Assembly (NCBI GenBank): GCA_009783055.1
Contig: WRHW01000004.1
Span: forward strand, 1 to 64,000
DNA length: 64,000 nt
Source: Holophagaceae bacterium
GTDB lineage: Bacteria; Acidobacteriota; Holophagae; Holophagales; Holophagaceae
Reading direction: 5' to 3'
Below the pieces are notes generated by a model that saw nothing but the letters and a program-made list of their open reading frames with translations, did not search any database and was not told the origin of the DNA. A program made the translations under genes and the position numbers. Positions 43,594 to 52,497 of this stretch are shown here, piece by piece. The stretch's first letter is position 1, and every line of letters begins with the position of its first letter.

Positions 43594-44583
43594 ATGCGAA
43601 CCATTTGGATAGTGCTTCTACTTTCCGTTGCAATAGTTAGTTGCAGGGACATGCAACCCAAAGCTCAGGACTGGGTGGTTTCTGCACCAGAGAAAACTGC
43701 CGTTGGCGTTTCGTGCCATCTGGGATGGATTTTGGAAAGGCCAGACCTACGCAAATTGATTGCAAACCATCCTCTTTTCGACCAAGCACTAGAGCTATTT
43801 TTAGATAGAGCGCAAATTGATCCTTCTTCTGAAACTGGTAGGGTTTCAGCTTATGTGATAAAAATTCCAGACATTAATAGCACCAACCAGTCGGCTGATT
43901 CGTTGCGTGATATGGCACTGATACAAATAGCAGGCTTTAGAGACCCAAAGGCGATTCAGCGAGTAGTAGTGGAATCATTTCCACCGGAAGGAAGTTTGAA
44001 GATAGGAAATCGCGAATATCCATTATTTGTTGTATTAGATTTCAACCGCGTTCAGGCTCGCATTTTTTCGGACAGTGATGGCAGATTGTGGATAGGAGAC
44101 CTTTCTGGCCTTCAAGAGCTTGCCAGAAGGCGAAACCTTGGAGAAGGCAGTTCAATTTCACAAGCATTCGAGTGGGTAGCACCTGCAGGGGTGTTGCAGG
44201 GGTTTGTGCAACCAGAGCTAATACCACGGGACACCTTTTCAGGTTTTTCTGATTTTGCACTGGAGGGAATACATGGACTTGCATGGGCAGTCTCTCCTTC
44301 GAAAAAGGATGAAAAATTAATTGACCTAGATTTAGTGGTTACAGGCACAGGAGAGTCAATTTCAAAACTAAAGCCCTGGATGCAACGGCTTATTGCTTTG
44401 GCTTCCTCTCTCTCAGGTAATGGCGCAAGGCAACCAGATACAATTCAGGAAAATAATCGGTTGGGCATTAGATGCCAATTTCAGCAAGATCAGCTAGGCA
44501 ATGCTCTGAGTCTGATAAATTTACAGGAAATTGTTCGTATTCCGATAGATGGGGCTTTTTCGGCTCCTCCTAAATCTAAATGA
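43594..44583 (+). CDS. Lipoprotein of unknown function at head of sigma operon
   Basis: A 329-residue lipoprotein. The signal sequence ends in a lipobox (AIVSC, Cys near residue 17). I do not recognise the mature part; it alternates strands and amphipathic helices. Start ATG 43594 is chosen because aaggtgg precedes it; the frame opens earlier at 43564. The stop overlaps the sigma-factor start (ATGA), indicating a single transcript with the next three genes. A surface sensor for the sigma pathway is an inference from position only. Confidence 0.75.
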   Translation: MRTIWIVLLLSVAIVSCRDMQPKAQDWVVSAPEKTAVGVSCHLGWILERPDLRKLIANHPLFDQALELFLDRAQIDPSSETGRVSAYVIKIPDINSTNQSADSLRDMALIQIAGFRDPKAIQRVVVESFPPEGSLKIGNREYPLFVVLDFNRVQARIFSDSDGRLWIGDLSGLQELARRRNLGEGSSISQAFEWVAPAGVLQGFVQPELIPRDTFSGFSDFALEGIHGLAWAVSPSKKDEKLIDLDLVVTGTGESISKLKPWMQRLIALASSLSGNGARQPDTIQENNRLGIRCQFQQDQLGNALSLINLQEIVRIPIDGAFSAPPKSK

Positions 44584-45161
44584 ACTCAGAACGATTTGAG
44601 CCACTTTCCAGCGCAAGCCCTGAATTTTGGATGGAACAACTAAAAGAGGGCAAAGAGGAGGCTCTTGCCCACCTGATGACTCGTTTTGAACGCCCGGTTT
44701 TTTCTTTTTTACACAAAAAGCTGAGAGGTGAGATCGGCGTAGTGCAAGAACTTACTCAGGAAGTATTTTTGAAGTGCCTCCAAAATTGCCACCGCTTTGA
44801 ATCAGGACGTCCAGTTGCGGCATGGCTTTTTACATTGGCGGCTAATACAGCGACTGACCACTTGCGTAAAAGAGGTAGGGAGTTACAAACCCCTGAGACC
44901 TTTGACTTACCAGATCCCATTCAGGTCTCACCTTGGGATCAAATAGACCAGCATCGCAAGCTCGACTCCCTTCGTGCAAGCCTGGAGGAGTTGACACATC
45001 GGCAACGTGCTATGGTGGTGGCCTATTACATAAATGAGCGCCCCATCAGAAATATTGCTGAGGATTTTGGATGCGCAGAAGGGACTGTAAAAGCTACACT
45101 TTTTCAAAGCCTTGTTAAACTTCGCAAATCGTTAGGGTATAGCCATGAACCCCAAACATAA
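44580..45161 (+). CDS. ECF-type RNA polymerase sigma factor
   Basis: A 193-residue sigma factor of the extracytoplasmic-function group. Region 2 covers about residues 25-95 (ELTQEVFLKCLQN, WLFTLAANTATDHLRKR) and region 4 about 125-185 (LEELTHRQRAMVVAYYINE, IAEDFGCAEGTVKATLFQSL). The linker is short and there is no C-terminal extension. It overlaps the preceding lipoprotein gene by four bases and the next gene by 17, so all are co-translated. Its own target promoters are not known. Confidence 0.94.
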   Translation: MNSERFEPLSSASPEFWMEQLKEGKEEALAHLMTRFERPVFSFLHKKLRGEIGVVQELTQEVFLKCLQNCHRFESGRPVAAWLFTLAANTATDHLRKRGRELQTPETFDLPDPIQVSPWDQIDQHRKLDSLRASLEELTHRQRAMVVAYYINERPIRNIAEDFGCAEGTVKATLFQSLVKLRKSLGYSHEPQT

Positions 45162-45882
45162 CCACATAGAAACCGACGGTAGCCAGTCTAGTAGCTTCAT
45201 GGCTTCTGGGGATACTGTCCAGCACCATGAATTGGATGATTCCATTGCATTCGATCTATTAGAAAGTCCCCAAAATTGGCCAAATGACCCTGTTTTACAG
45301 GCAGAGTATGCTGAGTTGTTGGAAATCCACTTAGCCATCCAGGCACATGCTGATGACTTGACAACTGCTTTGGTGAACGCAAAAGGGTTTAAGCGATTCA
45401 TTTCTGGGTGGCTTTTGGCTGTAGCGGCCATTGCAGTTGCTATTTTACCTGCCACATTTGCTGTTAATCATGTAAAAGAAAATCGTCGTATGCAGGCTAG
45501 GGGGGGTGTGGTAGAGGTTTCAATTCAAAAGCGTCTCCAAGCAAAACTCTGGTCAGATTTCTTTGGTGATTCTTTGGATTTATTGAGACAAGTCAAAATT
45601 CCAGCAAAGTATTGTGACCCATCCCATGAGGATCGAAGTTTTGAAGTTGAGCAGGCAAGAAAACTTTATGCAATAGGACGCTCGTTGTCATTTGATAGTT
45701 TAGATGACCCCGAAGTATTGGAAGCAGGAAGAAACTTGCAAAACTGGCTAACGGAAGTTTCTGCTAACGATAGTTGCATCACTCTTGAACGCAGTATCGA
45801 ATTATTAGACCTTGCCCAGCGAATGGATCTGGAAGTAAAAACTACCAAACTCAGCTATAGATTAAAGGAGATTGAGTCATGA
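45145..45882 (+). CDS. Single-span membrane protein, candidate anti-sigma factor
   Basis: The protein has 245 residues with one membrane span at about 86-106. The N-terminal 85 residues would be cytoplasmic and the rest periplasmic. No zinc-binding anti-sigma motif (HxxxCxxC) is visible, so the anti-sigma role is inferred from its position directly after, and overlapping, the ECF sigma gene and from topology. The N-terminal segment contains an acidic helix (LDDSIAFDLLESP) that could contact the sigma factor. Confidence 0.65.
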   Translation: MNPKHNHIETDGSQSSSFMASGDTVQHHELDDSIAFDLLESPQNWPNDPVLQAEYAELLEIHLAIQAHADDLTTALVNAKGFKRFISGWLLAVAAIAVAILPATFAVNHVKENRRMQARGGVVEVSIQKRLQAKLWSDFFGDSLDLLRQVKIPAKYCDPSHEDRSFEVEQARKLYAIGRSLSFDSLDDPEVLEAGRNLQNWLTEVSANDSCITLERSIELLDLAQRMDLEVKTTKLSYRLKEIES

Positions 45883-46769
45883 GGCCCGTCACCCTTGTAT
45901 CTATCTATCTCTTGTTAGCATGTGGAACTGCGTTTTCGCTACACTCTGCAGAGGTGAAATCATACTCTGATGCATGGTTTTTGACCAAAAAAGCACTAAT
46001 GAAAACCAAGCAACAAGCAAATCAGCAGACCAGAGAATCTACATTGCTATCCACCGCACGTAGACTACGATTACAGGGCAAGTATTCAGATGCGGCGGGT
46101 GTATACAGTACTTTTATTAAGGATTTTCCTAATAGTTCAAAGCTATACGAGGCAAGGTTTTGGTGTGCAAAATCCCTTTTCGCTGACGAAAAATGGGACG
46201 AGGCGGCCAGTGCTTTTTCAGTTTTTCTCAGTAACCACTCCGACCAGCGCACCTATTCGCAACAAGCCAAAGAGGATAGAATCTATTGCTGGAAAACACT
46301 ATACAACAAAAACCCCAAAGCAGTTATTGGTTTGGTAGAAGCACTAAAAGACCCAAATGAAGACATTCGCATCTTTGCCGCCCTTGCATTGGCAGAAAAT
46401 CAAAATGGTGCAGGCCGGCAAGTGCTGGAACAGGGCACTGAGCATGCAAGGTTTAGCGATCAATGCAATCTTGGGCTTTGGAAGCTGGGATTAGGGAGAA
46501 AACCAGGCGATAGGTCTTCAAATGTGGCTCGCATTATAGTTATCAAGGTCAAAACTGAAGAGGACAGTTTTGTGAGCAGAATACCCTTAAATTTCATCAC
46601 TTTCATTGAAAAAAATCTACCAAAGGAGGCGCGGGAACAAATGGCTCAAAATGGAATATCTGACATCTCTGAATTAACAAAACTGGCAACCAACGCTACA
46701 AAAGGCACAGTGTTGTTCAAATATATAGGAGACAAAGGAAAAACCAGCGTGATCATCTCAGTCGAATAA
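45879..46769 (+). CDS. Exported TPR protein with C-terminal LiaX/YvlB-like domain
   Basis: A 296-residue protein with a signal peptide (about 1-23). TPR-type repeats follow at about 45-140 (LQGKYSDAAGVYSTFIKDFPNS, EKWDEAASAFSVFL), then a short HEAT-like piece (DPNEDIRIFAALALAE). The last 80 residues (IIVIKVK, SRIPLNFITFIEKNLP, DISELTKLATNATKGTVLF) match in layout the beta-rich domain I associate with LiaX/YvlB-type envelope-stress proteins. It starts four bases before the end of the anti-sigma candidate. It probably acts in the periplasm in the same stress pathway. Confidence 0.72.
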   Translation: MRPVTLVSIYLLLACGTAFSLHSAEVKSYSDAWFLTKKALMKTKQQANQQTRESTLLSTARRLRLQGKYSDAAGVYSTFIKDFPNSSKLYEARFWCAKSLFADEKWDEAASAFSVFLSNHSDQRTYSQQAKEDRIYCWKTLYNKNPKAVIGLVEALKDPNEDIRIFAALALAENQNGAGRQVLEQGTEHARFSDQCNLGLWKLGLGRKPGDRSSNVARIIVIKVKTEEDSFVSRIPLNFITFIEKNLPKEAREQMAQNGISDISELTKLATNATKGTVLFKYIGDKGKTSVIISVE

Positions 46770-46827
46770 AATTTCTTTAGCAAGATTCCCATTTGTGGGT
46801 GAGGTAAATGAGAACCGCTATATTATT

Positions 46828-46968
46828 GAGTTAATTTCAAAACTGGATTTTTTTTCAGTTTTGAAGTCCAACGGAGTTGACTAGGCTGTGCCATAATAAA
46901 GCCGTACACGGCTTTGACGTGGACGGCCCAATGGAGGCACAGACGTAACAACGGGCTTTGCAATTACC
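46828..46968 (+). repeat. 140-bp structured dispersed element, copy 2
   Basis: This is the second copy of the element at 18303. The first hairpin keeps the ttcaaaactg and cagttttgaa arms, with G-T wobbles where the sequence differs. The second keeps gccg/cggc and cacg/cgtg around the same CTTTGA loop core, with ctgtg/cacag outside. It fills the space between the sigma operon and the DUF512 gene, whose ATG lies 15 bases downstream. Confidence 0.85.
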
Positions 46969-46983
46969 CTTATTGAACAAAAA

Positions 46984-48381
46984 ATGCCAAACTCTATAGG
47001 AATTGAAATAATCGGCGTAGCCAAAGACAGCCTTTCAGAAGGAGGGGGTATTGTTGTCGGCGACAAATTGATAGAAATTAATGGAGAAGTTGTAATTGAT
47101 CACCTGAATTATCAATTCCTAGTAAGCCAGCGGGATTTCACAGACGTTTTGGTAAGAAAAAAAAACGGAGCCTTAGAACAAATCAAACTCGAAAATGGAG
47201 GAGGTGCGTTAGGGCTGGAATTAGCCCCAGAAAAAATAAAAACTTGCCGACAAAACTGTGTTTTTTGCTTTGTACAGCAGATGCCGCATGGTTTTAGAAA
47301 AAGCCTATACTTAAAGGACGAAGACATTCGTCTATCATTCTTATATGGTCATTTCACTACCCTTTCCAACTCGGATAATGCTGAATTAGACCGAATAATC
47401 AGGGAAAAACTAAGCCCTATTCATGTTTCTGTCCATGCAACGGTTCCGGAAGCACGGGCAAAGATGGTTGGCAATCCAAGCCAAGGCACTATCCTAGAAA
47501 AAATCGACCGCCTTATCAGTGGAGGTATCGAAATACATACCCAAGTTGTAATTGTGCCTAACTACAACGATGGGAGTATCTGGGTGCGCACATTATCAGA
47601 CCTTTGGGAGCGAAGGGCATATCAAAAAACTAGTAGTAAAGGGGGGATTCTTTCGCTTTCCTGTATTCCTGTTGGCATCACCGAACATCGTCAAAATTTG
47701 CCTCATTTGGAAGGGATTGATACTCGTTTTGCCATCAACTGGCTCAATCGGTGGAAGAGGGAGGCTAGAAAGTACGCTAAGAATTGGTTTGGTGAACCTT
47801 GGCTACTTTTGGCAGATGAATGGTTTACAAAGTCCAGTCAGGGGCTACCCAGCCGAAGGTTCTATCCCTCCAACTGGAACCAAATTGAAAACGGCATTGG
47901 TTTAGTTCGCCGTTTTCAGGATCATAGTAAGCGATTTATTAAATCAGATAGAGCCATGGATTTTAATGGACTCCGGCTACTGTTATTGACTGGTTCCAGC
48001 TTTGCCCCCTACCTGTCGCAAACCATCGAATCATTGAACATCCGCGCTAATTCGGACTTACAAGTTGCAGAGGTTGATAACACCATTTTTGGCAAGTCTG
48101 TATCGGTGGCGGGCTTGCTTTGCGGTAAAGACTTGTTGGATGTAGCAACTTGTCATTTACTGAACTCAAGTAGCTCCAAATTTGATGCTGTGGTTGTTCC
48201 TAGTTCGTCTGTCCGTATAGATACTGAGCAATACACCAACAGTAGTTCGGCGGCACCCGTATGGCAATTCCTTGATGATATGACAATCGCTGAAATGCAA
48301 TCTCGGCTAAAAATTCCAATCATTTCTAGCGGTGAAAATCTTTCTCAACTGCTAATCAACATAAAAAAAGCCGCTAAATAG
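46984..48381 (+). CDS. DUF512 family protein: PDZ domain plus radical-SAM-like iron-sulfur module
   Basis: A 465-residue protein. Residues 1-65 form a PDZ domain. A radical-SAM-like module follows, with cysteines at 88, 92 and 95 (CxxxCxxC in CRQNCVFCF), then the conserved KDEDIRLSFLYGHFTTL and PIHVSVHAT segments and the C-terminal DUF512 region. The biochemical function is not known. No Shine-Dalgarno precedes the ATG; the structured repeat ends 15 bases upstream, so it may provide the promoter. In many bacteria this family is encoded beside Der GTPase; here der is 11 kb away. Confidence 0.9.
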   Translation: MPNSIGIEIIGVAKDSLSEGGGIVVGDKLIEINGEVVIDHLNYQFLVSQRDFTDVLVRKKNGALEQIKLENGGGALGLELAPEKIKTCRQNCVFCFVQQMPHGFRKSLYLKDEDIRLSFLYGHFTTLSNSDNAELDRIIREKLSPIHVSVHATVPEARAKMVGNPSQGTILEKIDRLISGGIEIHTQVVIVPNYNDGSIWVRTLSDLWERRAYQKTSSKGGILSLSCIPVGITEHRQNLPHLEGIDTRFAINWLNRWKREARKYAKNWFGEPWLLLADEWFTKSSQGLPSRRFYPSNWNQIENGIGLVRRFQDHSKRFIKSDRAMDFNGLRLLLLTGSSFAPYLSQTIESLNIRANSDLQVAEVDNTIFGKSVSVAGLLCGKDLLDVATCHLLNSSSSKFDAVVVPSSSVRIDTEQYTNSSSAAPVWQFLDDMTIAEMQSRLKIPIISSGENLSQLLINIKKAAK

Positions 48382-48386
48382 CGGCT
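48362..48386 (-). terminator. Factor-independent terminator of the TonB operon
   Basis: The arms agccgcta and tagcggct form an 8-bp stem, read on the minus strand, followed by seven T. It lies 22 bases downstream of the last exbD gene on that strand. It overlaps the last codons and stop of the convergent DUF512 gene. Confidence 0.85.
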
Positions 48387-48407
48387 CAGTTTGAAAAAAG
48401 CTAGCAA

Positions 48408-48878
48408 TTATTCCCCAGGTCGCCTCTTTTGCTTTACGATAATTTTTGTTTCTCCACCGTCATAGCCATCAGAAAAAATACCTAAGGCAAGTGTCTCCCG
48501 CTTAACCCTATCTGATGTCACACGGAGCTGATCCATCACTTGAACAACCCACTTGTAAGGAACATCGCGATCTACGTTGAGAAAAATTTTTCTCATGTTC
48601 ACACCAGCGGGTTGCAGTAATACCAAGGGTGTCAGAATATCAGGAATTTCAGAAAATTCTAATGGAGACTGGTTAATTGCAAGCGAATTATCTTGGTTAA
48701 TATCCAAAACAAGTGGGGGATTATCTTTATCAATTACTGGTTTCTTATCTGGTGTCACTTGGGGAACCACTGTCGGAAGGGACTTTTGCATACCCGGCAC
48801 CATAATGATAAAAATAATCAAAAGCACCAAAACGATGTCGATGAGTGGCGTAACGTTAATATCAGTTTTTGCGCTCAT
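48408..48878 (-). CDS. exbD: ExbD/TolR biopolymer transport protein (second copy)
   Basis: A 156-residue inner-membrane protein with one N-terminal span. The family signature INVTPLIDIVLVLLIIFI includes the proton-carrying Asp. A periplasmic domain follows, with KIFLNVDRDVPYKWVVQVMD. With ExbB it uses proton flow to energise TonB. It overlaps the preceding exbD by four bases (ATGA). The presence of two exbD genes suggests a heteromeric complex. Confidence 0.93.
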   Translation of the reverse strand: MSAKTDINVTPLIDIVLVLLIIFIIMVPGMQKSLPTVVPQVTPDKKPVIDKDNPPLVLDINQDNSLAINQSPLEFSEIPDILTPLVLLQPAGVNMRKIFLNVDRDVPYKWVVQVMDQLRVTSDRVKRETLALGIFSDGYDGGETKIIVKQKRRPGE

Positions 48879-49393
48879 GTTTTATCCTTTCCGCTTTTAT
48901 CTTCGGCAGTCACGACATTTGCCTCGTCAGCTCCTGCCTCGCGACATATCTGAAAAAGCTCGTTGACATATCCGTAGGGCAACTCAGAATCTGCTTTGAT
49001 AAAAATCCGCTTGTCGGAGAGTAAGTCGATATTCTTTTTGACGTATCCCAGCAATTTGTCACGCTCTTCAAGATTATCAAAACGGAAGGTCAAAGGATTT
49101 CCACGTGCGTCTTTGGCATCTCTATCATCCACCAAGACAAAACCCATTGTATACAACTGTGTGTCAGGATCCCTTTGCTGAGACCGAGTGAGAATCAAAC
49201 TCAGGTATTTTGCAGATGGGTCCATATCTTGTTTGATTGATTGCTTGGACGGGGGCAATGCCACCGCGTCGTTGACTGCAGGTGTGATAACGATGAAAAT
49301 AATCAGCAAAACAAGAACAATGTCAACTAGGGGCGTGACGTTAATGTCAGCCTTTACCCCACCCTTGGAGCCTACATCCATACCCATAGGCAT
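48875..49393 (-). CDS. exbD: ExbD/TolR biopolymer transport protein (first copy)
   Basis: A 172-residue relative of the neighbouring exbD, with the same INVTPLVDIVLVLLIIFI span and a longer periplasmic domain containing an inserted loop (about 80-115) and RIFIKADSELPYGYVNELF. The start is at one of two ATG codons two codons apart, after aaaggagga; the second has the better spacing. It sits between exbB and the other exbD. Confidence 0.93.
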   Translation of the reverse strand: MPMGMDVGSKGGVKADINVTPLVDIVLVLLIIFIVITPAVNDAVALPPSKQSIKQDMDPSAKYLSLILTRSQQRDPDTQLYTMGFVLVDDRDAKDARGNPLTFRFDNLEERDKLLGYVKKNIDLLSDKRIFIKADSELPYGYVNELFQICREAGADEANVVTAEDKSGKDKT

Positions 49394-49463
49394 TCCTCCT
49401 TTATTTGTTAATAGCAGTGATGTGAAAGAGGCCGTCTAAAAGAAGAACTCATTTCACGCAGGT

Positions 49464-50189
49464 CTAGTTTTGACTACCCCTTCGAATGAACTCGTCAATC
49501 ATCTGGGATGCCGCGTTGTTGATATTCGAAATAGTCTTGTCCTGCTTGTTGGTGAGGATATTGTAAAACCACACAGCCGGAATGGCCACAATCAAACCAA
49601 GTGCGGTGGCACCAAGTGCCTCACCGATGGAGCCTGCTAATGCGTTAATGTCGCCCGCCCCATGTTCTTTAAGAGCAGAAAACACTGCGATGATGCCCCA
49701 CACAGTACCGAGAAGACCAATGAAGGGGGAAGCGGCGGCAATGGTTCCCATCGAACTCATACCCTTCTTGAGAAGTTCTGTAACTTCGGAAGTGCCACGA
49801 ATAATTGCCCGTTCAACAGCCTGAACGACATTATGGTCTGCCTTGCTGGCTTTGATCTGGCTTTCGTACTGATAAATATCCAAACCATGTTTTAGGACTA
49901 GTGCAACGTGGCTTTTGTTGTGAGTGGTTGCGGCACGTTTGGCGGCCTCAAAGTCACCTCGTCTCAATGTATCCATAAAGAGTTTCAAGAACTTTTTGGA
50001 GGCAGTACCGCTCTGCCAATACATAAAGCCGCGTTCAATAATGATGTAAACCTCAAGGGCTAACAGAAACAGCAATATTAAAATAATGCCTTTATTGAAA
50101 GGAGTTGCCGCTTCCCAAATTTCTTTTGGGCCAAAAGCACTGCCACTTGACAAAAGTGCAAAGTTGAAGGTTGAAGCAAGAAAGGTCAT
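49464..50189 (-). CDS. exbB: ExbB/TolQ/MotA-family proton channel
   Basis: The protein has 241 residues with three membrane spans (about 30-52, 140-165 and 185-210). The conserved MotA/TolQ/ExbB core is visible in AAASPFIGLLGTVWGIIAVF and EALGATALGLIVAIPAVWFYN. It works with ExbD and TonB to drive outer-membrane import. A clear agagga precedes the ATG. Confidence 0.93.
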   Translation of the reverse strand: MTFLASTFNFALLSSGSAFGPKEIWEAATPFNKGIILILLFLLALEVYIIIERGFMYWQSGTASKKFLKLFMDTLRRGDFEAAKRAATTHNKSHVALVLKHGLDIYQYESQIKASKADHNVVQAVERAIIRGTSEVTELLKKGMSSMGTIAAASPFIGLLGTVWGIIAVFSALKEHGAGDINALAGSIGEALGATALGLIVAIPAVWFYNILTNKQDKTISNINNAASQMIDEFIRRGSQN

Positions 50190-50300
50190 ATGATTCCTCT
50201 AGTTAATTAGGGTGAATAGGGGCAAAAATACACATTTAGGTGTTGAAAGAAGATACCAAGAAAAAATGAAAAACTGGAGAGAACAAAAGTCTACGGTTCT

Positions 50301-51125
50301 TTAACGTAGGGCCCAGTTCATCGTGATACGAAATCTTGCCTGAACGGGGTGGCCGTCCATGAGGGCAGGCTTAAATCTCCACTTCATCGCCCAGTTGGCA
50401 GAATGTTCCAAGAGAAGATTGTGGCCACTAATAGCCTTTGCCGATACTGGCACACCATCTGTTCCAATCACCAACTCCACTGTTACAGCACCCTTAGCTT
50501 TTGCCGCTCTGGCAAGCGGTGGATAGGGCGGCTGGCCGGGCTGGAATGTAACGGCAAGCTGGTTAAATGAAAACTCGTGCACTGTAGTTGCAGAAGTGGT
50601 TTGATGGCCGGTATCACCTGGGCCGGTTAAGGTACCTGGCGGTGCAGTACCTACTTCGCCTACTCGACTAGTTTGGCTCTCTGGTACTGCATATGCGGCA
50701 ATAAGATCTTTTTTTGGCATTTCAGGCGGAGCGTCTTCGGGCACCTGTTCCTGATTTGTGAGGGGTGGCGGCGGGGGCTGTTCCTTTACCTCAACCTTTA
50801 GCGGGGGGGCGGCGGCCTGGGCTGGCGGAGGCGGGGGAGGAGGTTCATGGTCCTCAATTTTTTCTTCCTGTTCTTCCTCCAGGATAAATTTCTTTGTCTC
50901 CTCTATCACCTTTCTCCCCATCTCTGTCCTCGTAGCAACGAAGAAGATGAGTAGCGCAACACATGTATAGGTAACAATCGTCAGTGGAACAGCTATCAAG
51001 GGATTTGTACCTTTCATGGCGCTGTTATTCCCCGACAATGTTGGCTTGTAAATAGCATCCTCGAGCGTCTCAGGAGGTGCCTTAGACGTAGGTGTTTGCG
51101 AGGACTTGGGGTCTTTTGTACTCAT
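50301..51125 (-). CDS. tonB: TonB energy transducer
   Basis: The protein has 274 residues, with an N-terminal cytoplasmic segment and one membrane span at about 45-66. A proline-rich periplasmic spacer (several PPPP runs) crosses the periplasm. The C-terminal TonB domain includes PPYPPLARAAKAKGAVTVELVI and WAMKWRFKPALMDGHPVQ. It heads the operon tonB, exbB, exbD, exbD. Its ATG follows gggag. No TonB-dependent receptor is in the window. Confidence 0.93.
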   Translation of the reverse strand: MSTKDPKSSQTPTSKAPPETLEDAIYKPTLSGNNSAMKGTNPLIAVPLTIVTYTCVALLIFFVATRTEMGRKVIEETKKFILEEEQEEKIEDHEPPPPPPPAQAAAPPLKVEVKEQPPPPPLTNQEQVPEDAPPEMPKKDLIAAYAVPESQTSRVGEVGTAPPGTLTGPGDTGHQTTSATTVHEFSFNQLAVTFQPGQPPYPPLARAAKAKGAVTVELVIGTDGVPVSAKAISGHNLLLEHSANWAMKWRFKPALMDGHPVQARFRITMNWALR

Positions 51126-51357
51126 GTGGACTCCCGAAAAAAATTACCAAGCACACCTACTTAAGGCGTACTGGGTTCAATTTGTGGCATAGCAAAGAGA
51201 CTTGGGAATAACCCAAAAAGATATTTTAATATGATTTCAGAGCTTTGAAATGTCAAGTCAAAATATTTTTGTAAATGACTTGCTTCAAGAACAGTCATGT
51301 ATATCAAACGTCGTTATATTACAATAGCTTTTGGATAAACCATCAAGAAGGTTTGCA

Positions 51358-52497
51358 ATGCAAATATTTAAGTTTTGCCAAGATAACAATTTTGTAACGA
51401 GTTCGCTTTCGGCTAGGGCTGGCCGGTTTATGACTCAACACGGCGAGGTAATAACCCCGGCCTTTATGCCTGTGGGAACTTTGGGAACCGTCAAAGGTGT
51501 CAGTCCGCAACAACTATCTGAAATCAAACCACAGGTAATTTTGGGGAATACCTACCACCTGAGCTTGCGGCCTGGCGATGCAATAATTAAGTCGCTAGGG
51601 GGACTTCACCGATTTATGGCTTGGGATGGCCCTATTCTTACAGATTCAGGTGGTTTTCAAGTTTTCAGCCTAGCGTCTCTGAGAAAGATTTCAGATGAGG
51701 GGATATCTTTCCGCAACCACATTGATGGCTCGGAATGCTTTCTGAGTCCGGAACGTAGCATGGAGATACAAAAAAATTTAGGCTCAGACATAGTAATGGC
51801 CTTGGATGAATGTCCCTCCGGGCAGACAGAACGCTCATTGCTTGAAAAAAGCGTGTCTAGAACTACCGATTGGCTTAAACGCTGTAGAAATTATCAGTTA
51901 GATGGGCATCAAGGGCTATTTGCAATTAATCAGGGTGGGACTTTTCTAGATTTGCGGCTGAGGCATCTCGATGAAATATTAGATATAGACGCAAAATCCC
52001 CTTTTCAGGGCTTTGCCATTGGTGGCCTTAGTGTAGGCGAGCCTAAAGAAAAAATGAATGCCATTCTTGCCGAGCTTGTAAAAGAATTGCCTGCAGACCG
52101 CCCCCGCTATCTAATGGGAGTTGGCACGCCAGAAGATATATTGTTGGGAATCGAACAAGGGGTTGACCTATTTGACTGTGTTTCCCCTACCAGAGAAGCT
52201 CGTCATGGCCGATTGCTGACGCATTTGGGTAGGATTAACATAAAAAATGCCCGCCATCGCTCATCTGAAGAGCCAATAGACCCTGATTGTTGTTGCTATA
52301 CCTGTCGCACTTTTTCCAGAGCCTACCTAAATCATCTATTCAGAGCTGGCGAAATTTTAGGATTAACGCTAAACACGATCCATAATTTGAGTTACACTGT
52401 AGGGCTAGCCCGCACCGCACGCGAGGCTTTGTTAAACGAATCGTTGCCGAAATTCGCTAAAGAAACCCGTCAACGCTGGCAAATGGAGGATTTGTAA
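51358..52497 (+). CDS. tgt: Queuine/preQ1 tRNA-ribosyltransferase
   Basis: Tgt exchanges guanine 34 for a queuosine precursor in tRNAs with GUN anticodons. The 379 residues contain the catalytic aspartates in TDSGGFQVF and FDCVSPTREARHG, the GVGTPEDI loop, and the zinc site formed by the cysteines of DCCCYTC and a following His. Start ATG 51358 is favoured by aagaagg upstream; the frame opens to a TTG at 51331. It heads the usual tgt-yajC-secDF order. Confidence 0.96.
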   Translation: MQIFKFCQDNNFVTSSLSARAGRFMTQHGEVITPAFMPVGTLGTVKGVSPQQLSEIKPQVILGNTYHLSLRPGDAIIKSLGGLHRFMAWDGPILTDSGGFQVFSLASLRKISDEGISFRNHIDGSECFLSPERSMEIQKNLGSDIVMALDECPSGQTERSLLEKSVSRTTDWLKRCRNYQLDGHQGLFAINQGGTFLDLRLRHLDEILDIDAKSPFQGFAIGGLSVGEPKEKMNAILAELVKELPADRPRYLMGVGTPEDILLGIEQGVDLFDCVSPTREARHGRLLTHLGRINIKNARHRSSEEPIDPDCCCYTCRTFSRAYLNHLFRAGEILGLTLNTIHNLSYTVGLARTAREALLNESLPKFAKETRQRWQMEDL

